DNA of 43,989 nucleotides from Desulfobacteraceae bacterium (GCA_030615105.1 JAUWZV010000004.1:1-43989); one strand, 5' to 3'. Positions 1 to 8,301 are shown, counted from the stretch's first letter. The notes: generated from the sequence alone by a model not told the origin. Program-made: numbers and translations.

Positions 1-819
1 CCCGAGGATCTCAAATATATTGCCATTGCTGAAAGTGCTCTGAGACCGCATGTATCCTCAAAAAGGGGAGCAATAGGGTTCTGGCAGTTTATGAGGCAAA
101 CTGGCATAAAATACGGCCTCACTATCAACGAGCACATTGATGAGAGACGAAATCTGCTTGCATCAACCCAAGCGGCAATTCGGTATTTTGAGGAGCTTTA
201 TCAAAAATTTGGATCATGGACCCTGGCAGCAGCTGCTTACAATATGGGTGACGAGGGTCTTATGGCTGAAATTCTGGAGCAGGAGACCGACACTTATTAT
301 CACCTGTATCTCCCCATAGAAACCCAGAGATTTGTATTTCGGGTTATTTCTGCAAAGCTGATTTTCTCTAACCAAGAAAAATACGGCTTTTTTCTCTCTG
401 AGGAGCACTACTACCCACCTTTGGAATTCGACAGAATTCACCTTAACTGTTTTCAGGATACCCCAATACAGGTTATTGCCCGGGCAGCTAAAACCCACTT
501 TAAGGTGATCAAGGACTTAAATCCAGAAATTCGGGGTCATTACATTGCAAAGGGTGACCATACAATTCTGATCCCAAAGGGTTCAGCAAAAAATTTTCAT
601 TCCCTATATCAAGATCTCTTTAAAAGGTGGGTGGAAACCAAGAAAGAGAGCGTCTATATTGTCAAAAAAGGGGACAACCTCTCTTTAATTGCAGATCGGT
701 TCAATGTGCCCTTAGTGGCCCTCCTTATCTGGAATAAGCTTGATCTAAAGGCACCCATCTATCCAGGTGATCGGCTGATTATTTATCGCAAAGAAGTGAA
801 GAATGGAGACACAGATTAA
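1..819 (+). CDS. mltD: Membrane-bound-type lytic murein transglycosylase with LysM (MltD-like), 5' partial
   Basis: Lytic transglycosylase that would cleave peptidoglycan glycan strands in the periplasm. The reading frame is open from base 1, so the start lies upstream. The first visible residues contain the SLT catalytic block (AIAESAL, with the general-acid Glu at visible residue 11), followed by the family motifs GAIGFWQFM and AAAAYNMG. The C-terminal part holds a LysM domain (VKKGDNLSLIADRFNV to PGDRLIIYR) that binds peptidoglycan, as in MltD. The gene ends at TAA 817-819, 27 bp from the convergent stop of the next gene. The family assignment is firm; the choice of MltD over other SLT-LysM proteins is inferred from domain order. 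Confidence 0.9.
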   Translation, partial: PEDLKYIAIAESALRPHVSSKRGAIGFWQFMRQTGIKYGLTINEHIDERRNLLASTQAAIRYFEELYQKFGSWTLAAAAYNMGDEGLMAEILEQETDTYYHLYLPIETQRFVFRVISAKLIFSNQEKYGFFLSEEHYYPPLEFDRIHLNCFQDTPIQVIARAAKTHFKVIKDLNPEIRGHYIAKGDHTILIPKGSAKNFHSLYQDLFKRWVETKKESVYIVKKGDNLSLIADRFNVPLVALLIWNKLDLKAPIYPGDRLIIYRKEVKNGDTD

Positions 820-846
820 ATGGTGTCGAGAGAGGGTGAATAAAGC

Positions 847-1185
847 CTATAACCTTTCAAGGAAAACCTGATCACCAAACTTTTCTTTTAAGGCACTGGT
901 TACTTTTTCATAATCCTCTTCTGATTCCATCTCCACAACCAGATCTTCCTCATCAAGTACCTTAAGGTATCCGTGGGGTTTGATGGCCTCAATTACTTGC
1001 TTTACATCCGTTGTAACCCAGCCTTTCATCCTGAGGACCAGCTCTTCTCCAGTGAATGCCCGTTCAATGGTCAGCTCAACCTCCCTCTTCTTTGCCTTCC
1101 ATCCCAGAACAGCAGGTTTAACAATAATAGGTGTCACTGGATCAAACATAGCAGCACAAGTAAACCAAAGTTTTGTCCTGACCAT
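847..1185 (-). CDS. Hypothetical protein (112 aa)
   Basis: A 112-residue soluble, acidic protein that I do not recognise. The start at 1185 is supported by a GGAAG ribosome-binding site five bases upstream on the minus strand; an internal Met at residue 13 is an alternative. The C-terminal half is charged and looks like an alpha/beta fold (GYLKVLDEEDLVVEMESEED). No catalytic motif or membrane segment is visible. It converges on the transglycosylase gene with only 27 bp between the stops, so it is unlikely to be a shadow of that gene. Confidence 0.55.
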   Translation of the reverse strand: MVRTKLWFTCAAMFDPVTPIIVKPAVLGWKAKKREVELTIERAFTGEELVLRMKGWVTTDVKQVIEAIKPHGYLKVLDEEDLVVEMESEEDYEKVTSALKEKFGDQVFLERL

Positions 1186-1283
1186 ATTCGCTTCCTATCT
1201 AAGTTTGTTGCGTTTCTTGCATTTATTGGCCTCATAGGTTTTTAACACAACAAGCTAAAGAAACTCAACAAACTTTTTTATCC

Positions 1284-1312
1284 TTGACAATAAGTTATCC
1301 CTTTTCTTATTT
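1284..1312 (+). promoter_or_regulatory. Candidate sigma-70 promoter for nitroreductase
   Basis: TTGACA at 1284-1289, a 17-base spacer and TTATTT at 1307-1312, about 90 bases before the nitroreductase start. The -35 box is perfect; the -10 box is moderate. Confidence 0.4.
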
Positions 1313-1403
1313 ATATCCTGTTGGAAAGAGAGTCCCGCCACGCTTAAAGGTTCGTTTGATCTTCTGACAGCCTATCATTAAAAAATTAACTGGAGACCAA
1401 CTT

Positions 1404-2051
1404 ATGGAACTTGAAAAAGTTATAAATGAGCGCCACAGTACAAGGGCATTCCTGGACAAGCCAGTCCCTCGGGAGACAATAGAAAAATTGCTTTTCCTTT
1501 CTACCCAGGCCCCTTCAGCAATCAATCTTCAGCCCTGGGAGTTTACGGTGGTTACGGGAGTGGAACGAAAACGTTTAAGCAAGGTTCTGGTAAAAAGCAT
1601 GCGTGAAAGGAATATCTCTTGTGGCCCTGGTGCAGTAAGCCGCCTGCCAGAGCACTTCATGGATCGTCAGCGGAAACTTATGGACAGCATCCTACCCAAC
1701 TTAGAAAAAGGAATCTCCTTTCAGGATTTCATAAATGAGGGCTCCTGCAATTTTTATGGGGCCCCTGCAGCCATTATAGTCACCATTGACCAGGTCTTCT
1801 CAAATGCCAGATTGGTAGATCTTGGTATTGCTATAGGCTATATGGTGCTTGCAGCCCATAACATGGGTTTAGGAACATGCCCAATAGGGCTCATAAGTGC
1901 CTTTGCTGATGAGATTAAGGAGATGTTAAATATAGCTGATGAAAAGGATGTTGTTATGGGTATAGGAGTTGGATATCCCGATCCTGATTCCCCAGTTAAC
2001 CAGGCTATCTCAGACCGGGTGCCCATACATGAAGTGGCGCGATTTTATTAG
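1404..2051 (+). CDS. Nitroreductase-family flavoprotein
   Basis: FMN-dependent oxidoreductase of the nitroreductase family, 215 aa, probably reducing nitro or quinone-like substrates with NAD(P)H in the cytoplasm; the true substrate is unknown. The N-terminal signature (INERHSTRAF) and the following APSAINLQPWEF segment are the FMN-contacting motifs of the family, and the C-terminal GLGTCPIGL / VVMGIGVGYPD block is the conserved FMN-binding end. The start ATG at 1404 has GGAGA seven bases upstream. Its stop overlaps the convergent QueG-like gene by a few bases. A second nitroreductase-like gene begins at the right edge of the window inside an integron cassette. Confidence 0.85.
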   Translation: MELEKVINERHSTRAFLDKPVPRETIEKLLFLSTQAPSAINLQPWEFTVVTGVERKRLSKVLVKSMRERNISCGPGAVSRLPEHFMDRQRKLMDSILPNLEKGISFQDFINEGSCNFYGAPAAIIVTIDQVFSNARLVDLGIAIGYMVLAAHNMGLGTCPIGLISAFADEIKEMLNIADEKDVVMGIGVGYPDPDSPVNQAISDRVPIHEVARFY

Positions 2052-2935
2052 GTAAGAAGCACCTTTATATTTTTCTTTAATTTTTCCAGTCCTGCCCTTT
2101 CAAATGCAGTCTTTCCAAAGGTTCTTTTAAAATCTAACTCATTCATTCCAAGGATAGTATCTGTAGATGGAATAGAAACAACGGGAAGATCTTTTCTATT
2201 AAGAGGACAGACCTCCTGGCAGACATCACAACCAAAAAAGGTATTTCCCGTTTTTCCAGCTGTCCCCTTATCCATATCATCCTTTGACTCAATAGTTAGA
2301 TAGGAGAGACATTTAGAAACATCAATGTAAAATGGGGCCTTCAGGGCCCCTGTAGGGCAATTGTCAATACATTTAGTGCATAAACCACACCCGTTTTCTG
2401 GCTCCTTAAAAGAAGGGATAGGAAATTGGGCAGTGGTAAAGATCTCAGCCAGAAAACAGTATGAGCCATAACCTGGAATAATCAACATATTGTTCTTGCC
2501 GATAAAACCAACTCCTCCTGTTACAGCAAGGCTCCTTTCAAGAATGGGGCCTGAATCCACAAATACCCTGCAACGGCTTTCAGGAAATATCTCTTTAATG
2601 AATTTACATAGTTGTTTTCCTGACCTCCTCAATCGGATATGGTAATCTTCTTCGGTGGGTGTGCTGTATCTCGAAGCGGTGTATCTGTCAGGGGTTGATG
2701 GTTTGCTTGCCGGATATGGGTATGCGAGAGAGATTATTGTTTTTAACCCATAAAGGAGTCTTTTAGGGTCTCTCCGAAAATCGATGTTTCTTTTTAAATA
2801 AGCCATATCCCCTATTTCAACCTCTCTAAGCCAGTGAAGAAAGAAGTCAAAGTAGATGGGTGTATCTGGTTTGGAAAAGCCTATAGCAATAAAGCCAAGT
2901 TCTTTGGCCTTTTCTATGAGAGCCTGGTTAATCAT
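2048..2935 (-). CDS. queG: Epoxyqueuosine reductase (QueG-like), short form
   Basis: Cobalamin- and Fe-S-dependent reductase catalysing the last step of queuosine synthesis in tRNA (epoxyqueuosine to queuosine). The 295 residues show the DUF1730 region, the segment VDSGPILERSLA containing the catalytic Asp, the GFIGKNNMLI cofactor loop, and two ferredoxin-like clusters: CGLCTKCIDNCP near residue 190 and GCDVCQEVCP near residue 245. It ends just after the position equivalent to the FRGTALRRA motif and lacks the C-terminal helical extension of longer QueG proteins. No clear Shine-Dalgarno site precedes the ATG. Tail-to-tail overlap with the nitroreductase gene. Confidence 0.88.
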   Translation of the reverse strand: MINQALIEKAKELGFIAIGFSKPDTPIYFDFFLHWLREVEIGDMAYLKRNIDFRRDPKRLLYGLKTIISLAYPYPASKPSTPDRYTASRYSTPTEEDYHIRLRRSGKQLCKFIKEIFPESRCRVFVDSGPILERSLAVTGGVGFIGKNNMLIIPGYGSYCFLAEIFTTAQFPIPSFKEPENGCGLCTKCIDNCPTGALKAPFYIDVSKCLSYLTIESKDDMDKGTAGKTGNTFFGCDVCQEVCPLNRKDLPVVSIPSTDTILGMNELDFKRTFGKTAFERAGLEKLKKNIKVLLT

Positions 2936-3065
2936 AATTTAAGTGTCTAAAATTAAAAAGTGTCTAAAGTGCCCGCCCGCCTCGTCCCACAGAGCGGGAC
3001 GGGCAGGCCTAAATTTTATAATGCTAATTATTCTCAATCCTATCCCTAACTTTAGGCACTTATAA

Positions 3066-3166
3066 CCCTGGCCCAGTCCTGGCCTATAGGTTTACTATGC
3101 TGGTTCGAGCACGTACTCGTTTATAGACTTAGTAGGCACGTCAGAGAGCATCGCGCCAGGGCGGGC
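3066..3166. repeat. Dispersed ~103-bp repeat, copy A
   Basis: Begins CCCTGGCCCAG and ends TCGCGCCAGGGCGGGC, with a small central hairpin (CGAG-CACGTA-CTCG near 3103). Copies C (4271-4373) and B (36562-36664) share both ends and the length but not the central stem sequence. The surrounding gap 2936-3189 holds no gene I can support and also contains a GC-rich hairpin (CCCGCC / GGCAGG) near 2972-3010. Confidence 0.65.
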
Positions 3167-3189
3167 TTTAGCGCACTTTAGGCACTTGC

Positions 3190-3339
3190 TTAGTCCAGCC
3201 CTTCAAGGAAGTCCTTTACCCAGGGTGGATTGTATATTATAACATAAGCAAGAAAAAATGCTGTCAGTGGCAGAAAGAAGATGGCAAGGTCAAGTAAAAT
3301 GATACCTATGGCTAAAAGAATACGTTTTTGTAAGCTCAT
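3190..3339 (-). CDS. Small membrane protein, unknown
   Basis: A 49-residue protein starting with ATG at 3339 (a longer TTG-start version reaches 3375 but has no ribosome-binding site). It is almost entirely hydrophobic from residue 8 to 38 (ILLAIGIILLDLAIFFLPL then TAFFLAYVIIY), consistent with two tight membrane helices or one hairpin, and ends with an acidic tail. I do not recognise a family. It stands alone between two repeat-rich gaps and may be real or chance. Confidence 0.4.
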   Translation of the reverse strand: MSLQKRILLAIGIILLDLAIFFLPLTAFFLAYVIIYNPPWVKDFLEGLD

Positions 3340-3452
3340 ATTTATATATTTACCATAACCCTTGTCTTTGATCAAATCTGGAGAAAAATTAGTTAGAATC
3401 TGTTAACCTAAATTGAGCGATTCTTGCATGCCAAGATGGCCAAACAACGGTA

Positions 3453-3473
3453 GGACAGCCGTCTCGGCTGTCC
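3453..3473. repeat. Perfect 9-bp-stem hairpin
   Basis: GGACAGCCG, loop TCT, CGGCTGTCC. It lies 120 bp before cvpA with no T-tract after it, so it reads as a palindromic repeat rather than a terminator. A second hairpin, CCCGC-TCT-GCGGG, follows near 3495-3507 and belongs to a family seen again at 33335 and 36418. Confidence 0.6.
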
Positions 3474-3592
3474 TTGGATTTCGCCTCTTAAGACCCCGCT
3501 CTGCGGGATGCTACTGGTTTAAATATCAGAATAGCTCAAGTTAGGTTTAAATGAACTTGACTTATGAAAATAGCCTTTGGTAGGAAGTAACC

Positions 3593-4177
3593 ATGAATAT
3601 TCTTGATTTTATCATCCTTGGGCTGATAACCTTCTTTATTATAAAGGGTATTTTCAGGGGTTTCTTCAGGGAAATATCCTCCCTTGCCGGTATCATTTTT
3701 GGTCTCTTGATTGGCAATCACTACCATCCCCAGATGGCCAATTTTCTTAAGGCTTACATCCCTTTCGAGAAATCCCTTCCTATTATCAGTTTTATCATTA
3801 TGTTCATCTTGGTGATTATTTTCTTTAATCTGTCTGGAATTCTTTTGCACCATCTCTTTAAAAAATTATTAATTGGATGGCTTGATAGAGGCCTTGGTAT
3901 TGGCCTTGCCCTGATTAAGGGAATTATTATCTCTTATCTCCTTATAGTGCTCCTTACCTTTTTTATGCCCTCCAAGAGCCCACTTATAGCCAAATCTGCG
4001 GCAGCTCGTATGGTAATTGTCACGTATCAATCTATGTCCAGGCTCATATCACCGGATCTTTACAAGACCTGGAAGAAGAGAATTTATAAAGAGTCGAAAA
4101 AGGTGGGTAAGATAATCTCTGAGGGGAAAGAGGCGGTTAAAAAAATCCCACAGGTCCTCCCTGATAAAGAAAAATAG
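3593..4177 (+). CDS. cvpA: CvpA-family inner membrane protein
   Basis: A 194-aa membrane protein of the CvpA (colicin V production) family, implicated in envelope homeostasis. It has four predicted membrane segments in the first 125 residues: FIILGLITFFIIKGIF, ISSLAGIIFGLLIG, SFIIMFILVIIFFNLSGI and GLALIKGIIISYLLIVLLTF. The family signature of a short glycine-rich start followed by GFFREISSLAGIIFG is present. The C-terminal 60 residues are cytoplasmic, basic and helical. The start at 3593 is fixed by AGGAAG upstream. No operon partner; both flanks are repeat-rich noncoding DNA. Confidence 0.85.
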   Translation: MNILDFIILGLITFFIIKGIFRGFFREISSLAGIIFGLLIGNHYHPQMANFLKAYIPFEKSLPIISFIIMFILVIIFFNLSGILLHHLFKKLLIGWLDRGLGIGLALIKGIIISYLLIVLLTFFMPSKSPLIAKSAAARMVIVTYQSMSRLISPDLYKTWKKRIYKESKKVGKIISEGKEAVKKIPQVLPDKEK

Positions 4178-4270
4178 CACGGGTATATACATAGGCTTCC
4201 AGAAAGGCGCTTATCAGTCATGTTTGTGTTTTTTTGGTAGAAAATAAATTCGAACATCGAAATCCGAAAT

Positions 4271-4373
4271 CCCTGACCCAGACCTAACTTATATGGCCAT
4301 AGTTACAAATGCTCAGATACTGAGATATTTAAATGACAACAGGCTGTATCAACTATGTCGCGCCAGGGCAGGC
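4271..4373. repeat. Dispersed ~103-bp repeat, copy C
   Basis: Starts CCCTGACCCAG and ends TCGCGCCAGGGCAGGC, a diverged version of copies A and B. Its central hairpin is CTCAG-ATA-CTGAG, different in sequence from those of the other copies but at about the same offset from the left end. Confidence 0.6.
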
Positions 4374-4455
4374 CGAAACAAATTCAAAAATTCTAAACCC
4401 AAAATAATATTCATTCTCTTTAGTTGTGTTTTGCATCTGCTCAATAAAGCGTGGA

Positions 4456-4520
4456 AAATGTAGGGTCGGGTTTTATACCCGACCTTTAATAGGTAGCATA
4501 TAAAATGCCACCCTACATTT
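4456..4520. repeat. Nested palindrome
   Basis: Outer arms AAATGTAGGGT (4456-4466) and ACCCTACATTT (4510-4520) are perfectly complementary; a second hairpin GGTCGGGT-TTTAT-ACCCGACC (4464-4484) sits inside. It looks like a small cruciform-forming repeat, not a terminator. Confidence 0.65.
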
Positions 4521-4763
4521 GTATGTTGTTTCAGGTTTTATAACATACAATAAGTCCAAAGGATATTGAGCAATTACTGTGTTTTTAGCCCGCAACGAGT
4601 TGAGTTTGTTGTTTTGAACATTTGATGTTTAAAAATTCGGATTTGTTTCGTACTTCGACCTGCCCGCCATTGCGAGCTCAGGCGAGGCGGGCGGGTATTC
4701 GGATTTCGGATTTGGTTCCCACTTGTCTGGGTTAGGCGCTTTATTTTGTTGAGTTAATGACTA

Positions 4764-5723
4764 ATGACAAATGACAAAAGCGATAGCGTAATTATTACCG
4801 ATGTTACCTTAAGGGAATATGGCCAGAATGTTTCAGCAAGCCACCTGCACATCTTTACCCCAGAAATAAGGGTTGAGATAGTTTTACGGCTCATAGATGC
4901 AGGCTTTAGCAATATTGAAATACTTTCATGCATTCATCCGAAAATAGCCCCGGCCATGAATGAGGAGGCATTAAAAAAGATTGCAACAGATCTTGGCAGG
5001 GTCAATGGCGTAAATCTAATTACACTTGTTCCAAATAAAGCCGGTTATAAAAATTTTCTTGCCCATAACCTTGGCCCTAATGGCTATAATCATACCATGG
5101 GAATATTCTTTTCTGCTATTGAAGCTCATAATATTGCAAATTTAGGAAGGCCCTTAAAAGAGACAATTGAGGAATATAAAATAATTGCGAGGGATGCCTC
5201 TTCTCATAATATAAGGATAATTGGCTACATCTCAGCTGCATCCGGATACTTTGAACCGGAAAGCGGCGTTCTTATCAAACCCAACCTGGATGAGGTAAAC
5301 AATTATATAGATCTGCTAATTGGTCTTGGAGCTAATACAGTGACCCTTTCAGACCTTCAGGGTGTAGCAAAAGAAAAAGAAACAGGCGAGATTTTCGAAA
5401 CTATTCTGAATAAAAGAAAGGGGAAAGATATAGAAAAGTTGGGATATCATCCCCATAATGTATCAGGGGAGGCGGCAATAGGTAACAGCAAAATCGCCTA
5501 TGATTTAGGCATCAGGAGGTTCGATTCATCCCTGGGTGGAACCGGTGGCTGTGTTACAGGTGCCCCTGGCAATCAACCAACCGAGATGCTTGTCTATTTT
5601 TTCAATGAGTCAGGGATTGAAACCTCTGTTGATGAAAAAAAAGTTTTTTCCTTGACCGAAATGGTACGAAGAGAATTATACAGCAAGATTCATCTCGCAA
5701 AGTATAAAGGTGAAAAAATTTAA
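4764..5723 (+). CDS. HMG-CoA lyase-like (DRE-TIM metallolyase)
   Basis: A 319-aa TIM-barrel enzyme of the HMG-CoA lyase/isopropylmalate synthase superfamily, expected to cleave or form a C-C bond next to a CoA thioester or 2-oxoacid. Motifs: DVTLREYGQ at residues 13-21, the metal-binding HPH triad (GYHPHN, about residue 225), and the lyase signature GGTGGCVTGAPGNQPTE with the catalytic Cys (about residue 263). The position that is normally Asp in the R-D metal motif is Glu here (R17-E18). No convincing Shine-Dalgarno site precedes 4764 and the start lies in low-complexity TGACAAATGACA-like DNA, so the exact N-terminus is uncertain. The gene stands alone. Confidence 0.75.
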   Translation: MTNDKSDSVIITDVTLREYGQNVSASHLHIFTPEIRVEIVLRLIDAGFSNIEILSCIHPKIAPAMNEEALKKIATDLGRVNGVNLITLVPNKAGYKNFLAHNLGPNGYNHTMGIFFSAIEAHNIANLGRPLKETIEEYKIIARDASSHNIRIIGYISAASGYFEPESGVLIKPNLDEVNNYIDLLIGLGANTVTLSDLQGVAKEKETGEIFETILNKRKGKDIEKLGYHPHNVSGEAAIGNSKIAYDLGIRRFDSSLGGTGGCVTGAPGNQPTEMLVYFFNESGIETSVDEKKVFSLTEMVRRELYSKIHLAKYKGEKI

Positions 5724-5753
5724 CCTTTTTCCTTTTGTCTCGTAGCCCTTTAT

Positions 5754-6170
5754 CTACATAATATACATTGTATCTACCCTGTCCTGTTGTTTTAGGAATT
5801 CAAGTTGTTCATCTATTGTAGAAAACTTGGAAAGGTCCAATTCCTCAAACTCATCAGGACTGGTATTCGTTTTCCTTACAACATTTTGAACAATATCCTC
5901 TAATTGTTTTTTTGAAATTTCAGGGACTCTGGTGATAGAGCTTTTCTGCGGGACACTACTTATGATCTTGAAATTGAAGCTTACCATTTCCAACATTCCA
6001 TTGGTCTTTTCTTTTGTTAATATTCTATATTCAAAATGCTCAAGACGCCCGGCGATTGGACGAAAATAATAGAATTTATACAAACGTTCACCCTGTCTTA
6101 TTTTCATCAAATAATGATCATGCTCATCGTGTGGCTTTTTAGATCTTACGTTCTTAAGTCGCTTCTTCAT
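5754..6170 (-). CDS. Hypothetical protein (138 aa)
   Basis: A charged, soluble protein I do not recognise. A TTG two codons upstream at 6176 could also be the start; neither has a strong ribosome-binding site. It begins with a basic stretch (MKKRLKNVRSKKP) and has an acidic C-terminal half with a possible helical segment (SKKQLEDIVQNVVRKTN, then DEQLEFLKQQD). It overlaps the end of a small upstream ORF on the same strand and precedes a toxin-antitoxin island, so it is probably accessory. Confidence 0.5.
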   Translation of the reverse strand: MKKRLKNVRSKKPHDEHDHYLMKIRQGERLYKFYYFRPIAGRLEHFEYRILTKEKTNGMLEMVSFNFKIISSVPQKSSITRVPEISKKQLEDIVQNVVRKTNTSPDEFEELDLSKFSTIDEQLEFLKQQDRVDTMYIM

Positions 6171-6351
6171 ACCCAATACTGCTTATATTCTTTGGTTTCC
6201 AACGCGGTAGTTCGGAGGTTTTGAATGTCACCGTTTTTGAGAACAGGACCTTTCGAGGATAATTAGCGGGAAAAATACCTCGCTCGTCCGCCGGCCTTGA
6301 TCTGTCATAGCGCCATAGCGCTTGCCAAGCACATCTTTTCTTTGACGTCAT
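6154..6351 (-). CDS. Small ORF of unknown function (65 aa)
   Basis: Included because it fills otherwise gene-free DNA and has an ATG with GGTGAG six bases upstream; a TTGACA lies about 25 bases further upstream. The product is basic (TSKKR at the start, PRWKPK near the end) with no recognisable motif. Its 3' end overlaps the start of the 138-aa ORF by about 17 bases, which would allow translational coupling. It could equally be chance. Confidence 0.3.
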   Translation of the reverse strand: MTSKKRCAWQALWRYDRSRPADERGIFPANYPRKVLFSKTVTFKTSELPRWKPKNISSIGYEEAT

Positions 6352-6449
6352 ATGTATCTCACCATCAGTTTGTCAACCGAAAAGCGGATCTCATTTATTA
6401 AGACCCGAGTGCCATCGGATCAGGCTTCTTTTTTGATGGTTTTGCTTGT

Positions 6450-6854
6450 TTAAGAACCGGCTAATTGTCTTTCAATTGCTTGAAATATTTCGCCAATTGC
6501 CTTCTCAACGCTCTTCAGCCAATTTTCCACATCGTCTCTATTAAATCGAAAGTAATCACCATAGTCCCCCTTTTCACGTCTATCAAAAAGGGTGTTGTAT
6601 AGAAGCCCCGTTCCTTTTGAAAGTTTACCGGTTTTTATCCAATTTTTATTCAAAAAAGCCCGTGCCGCAGTATGTTTGCCCGGATGTATCCCTTCGGTTG
6701 CCAAAAGAGCTATTACTGCATAGAAGCAAGAGTAATAAAGCCTGTTCACAGCGTCATTGTAATGGCCTTTCTCATACATCAATCCTGCTGCCGATAATGC
6801 CTCTTTTGATCGATCCATACGGTATCGAATCAAGGTTATCTCAGCATCGTTCAT
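6450..6854 (-). CDS. HEPN-domain protein (toxin-side partner of MNT)
   Basis: A 134-aa all-helical HEPN protein, the partner of the nucleotidyltransferase encoded immediately upstream. Family features include the N-terminal RMDRSKEALSAAGLMYEKG helix, AVNRLYYSCFYAVIALL, and LFDRREKGDYGDYF. The RX4-6H ribonuclease motif of the DUF86/HepT type is not evident; this belongs to the other HEPN branch, where an R...DY motif takes that place. It overlaps the MNT gene by four bases (ATGA), so the pair is translationally coupled. Whether it is an active toxin cannot be read from the sequence. Confidence 0.82.
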   Translation of the reverse strand: MNDAEITLIRYRMDRSKEALSAAGLMYEKGHYNDAVNRLYYSCFYAVIALLATEGIHPGKHTAARAFLNKNWIKTGKLSKGTGLLYNTLFDRREKGDYGDYFRFNRDDVENWLKSVEKAIGEIFQAIERQLAGS

Positions 6855-7198
6855 ATACGCACCCCTTCAGCTCTCACATTGATAAAAAGCGGCATGACCT
6901 TTCCCAATGGGCTTTGAAAAAAGCTCTTTTCATAAACGTGCACGCTCAAGACAACTTCAACTTCATACTCCAAATCATATAGAGCAAAACTGATTCGGTC
7001 CTCTATTTCTCTGGTAAGCAAGCCATCAACCAGAACAAAAATATCGTAATCAGAATCCGGCCCCGCCTCTCCTCTAACATGAGAACCGTAAAGAATCACC
7101 TCCGCACCGGGTTCTATCGCAACCACAATATTACGGCATCTTTCCAAAAGCCTCTTCTCAGCCTGTGTTCCATGGTGCCATTCCAAAAGCGTTTTCAC
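6851..7198 (-). CDS. Minimal nucleotidyltransferase (MNT)
   Basis: A 115-aa nucleotidyltransferase of the DNA-polymerase-beta fold. The catalytic GSX10DXD motif is intact (GSHVRGEAGPDSDYD), with a later acidic residue in VEVVLSVHV. In MNT/HEPN pairs this protein is typically the antidote, modifying its HEPN partner. The start is GTG at 7198, chosen because a strong GGAGGTGA site lies six bases upstream. First gene of the two-gene MNT-HEPN unit. Confidence 0.85.
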   Translation of the reverse strand: MKTLLEWHHGTQAEKRLLERCRNIVVAIEPGAEVILYGSHVRGEAGPDSDYDIFVLVDGLLTREIEDRISFALYDLEYEVEVVLSVHVYEKSFFQSPLGKVMPLFINVRAEGVRI

Positions 7199-7388
7199 CG
7201 TATCACCTCCTTGTTTTGGGAATTACTGCCCCCCCATTGTCATTTTTCATATCTCCATAGGACGCTTTATTCTCACACATGGCTATTCAAGGGAGTTTAC
7301 GTTTCATTTGAGAACTCCTCTTGCTATATCTCTACAGAAATTGAGCGCGGCTACATGCAAGGAATCTGGAATGTTTTCTCACTTACCT

Positions 7389-7728
7389 TTAAATATGCCT
7401 CAATTCTTTGCCTAACAACTGCGGGTCCTGACTAACCTGAAAACACCACTGTCCAAGATTCCCCCAGTTATTCACAGCAGAAACCCAGCGTTTGTCTGCC
7501 GCATGCTTGGCCTTTTGCCAGTGCTTTTCTGCTACCACTAATATGGGCTCAACGACAACTCCATATCCGATGAATCCCGTTTGCCCATTGGATTAGCGCC
7601 TCCTTCGCAAGTTCTGAATCGCTCAACTCCCAATCCTGATGGGCCACGTATTCATTTCCGCTTTCCAAGAGAAGCAAGTGTATGTTCAATCTCCCTACGT
7701 TCTCAGGTGCGAAAGCTGTAGCCCTTCA
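7389..7728 (-). pseudogene. Frameshifted C-terminal fragment of a Res-type restriction/DEAD helicase
   Basis: On the minus strand, translation from about 7728 gives APENVGRLNIHLLLLESG and then QDWELSDSELAKEALIQWAN. A one-base shift near 7580 is then needed to continue with GYGVVVEPILVVAEKHW, KRWVSAVNNWGNLGQW and QDPQLLGKELRHI, ending at TAA 7389-7391. This matches, from memory, the extreme C-terminus of DEAD/DEAH helicases annotated as type III restriction (Res) subunits. The rest of the gene is absent; 7729-7962 shows only short fragments with stops. The family call rests on pattern recognition and needs a BLASTX search. Confidence 0.6.
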
Positions 7729-7962
7729 ATATTTTCAATCTCTCTTCTATTTTCCCATAATCCCCTAAATAGGCAGTCATCAGGCTTTTCCAGAGCTTTC
7801 CGTGATTGGAGATCTGAAAATGAAGCAACTCAAGGACGGGACGTTGGTTGTGAAACAATTTATTTATTATTAATATATGACGAAATAATAAGAAAAAGCA
7901 ATGGCGTTATTTCCCGATATAATCTTTGAGATTGGAGATATCCACTAAGTTCTGAGATTCTC

Positions 7963-8301
7963 TTAAATTAGGCAATCTGAGCTTGATACGCTAAAACCCA
8001 GGGCAAAAAGAAGGGCGGACCGCAATTCTCTCATTTTTTTTGAACTCAGGACCGTAATGAGAGATCCTATCCCCCCTTTTGATACGGTCTGAACGTGATC
8101 GAAGTTTATAGCACAGTCCTTTTGCATTCCATCTGATTTACTCAAAAAGACCTCAGAAGGAATGGCGCGTACTGTGGATGTGATAGGGGCAACCGTGACC
8201 TCCCCAAGGAATTCTAAAGCGGAATCTCTCGTAAGAATCAAAATAGGTCTTTTTTTATCTGGCTTGGCAAACTTGTACCACCTGATTTCTCCGCGTTTCA
8301 T
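7963..8301 (-). CDS. mazF: MazF/PemK-family endoribonuclease toxin
   Basis: A 112-aa toxin of the MazF/PemK/Kid fold, predicted to cleave mRNA. It shows the family N-terminus KRGEIRWYKF, the central RPILILTRD strand, VTVAPITST and the C-terminal DHVQTVSK segment. The ATG shares one base with the antitoxin stop (TAATG), so translation is coupled. The substrate sequence cannot be predicted. Confidence 0.88.
   Translation of the reverse strand: MKRGEIRWYKFAKPDKKRPILILTRDSALEFLGEVTVAPITSTVRAIPSEVFLSKSDGMQKDCAINFDHVQTVSKGGIGSLITVLSSKKMRELRSALLFALGFSVSSSDCLI

Larger units (their letters stand above)
4178..4763. other. Gene-free, repeat-rich intergenic region
   Basis: No credible gene. It contains repeat copy C, a nested palindrome at 4456-4520, and an inverted pair AATCCGAAATCC / GGATTTCGGATT whose arms lie near 4260 and 4695, with a CCTGCCCGCC / GGCGGGCGGG hairpin inside the right part. 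Confidence 0.7.

Noticed and set aside
3100-3125. GGTTCGAGCACGTACTCG looked like a tRNA T-arm
   Set aside because: No acceptor stem, D-arm or anticodon arm can be drawn around it; it is the central hairpin of repeat copy A.
4464-4484. Intrinsic terminator for cvpA
   Set aside because: The hairpin is 290 bases past the stop and lacks a proper T-tract; it is nested in a larger palindrome, so it reads as a repeat.
7639-7929. 96-aa plus-strand ORF
   Set aside because: It runs antisense to the helicase fossil, has no ribosome-binding site and shows no recognisable motif.
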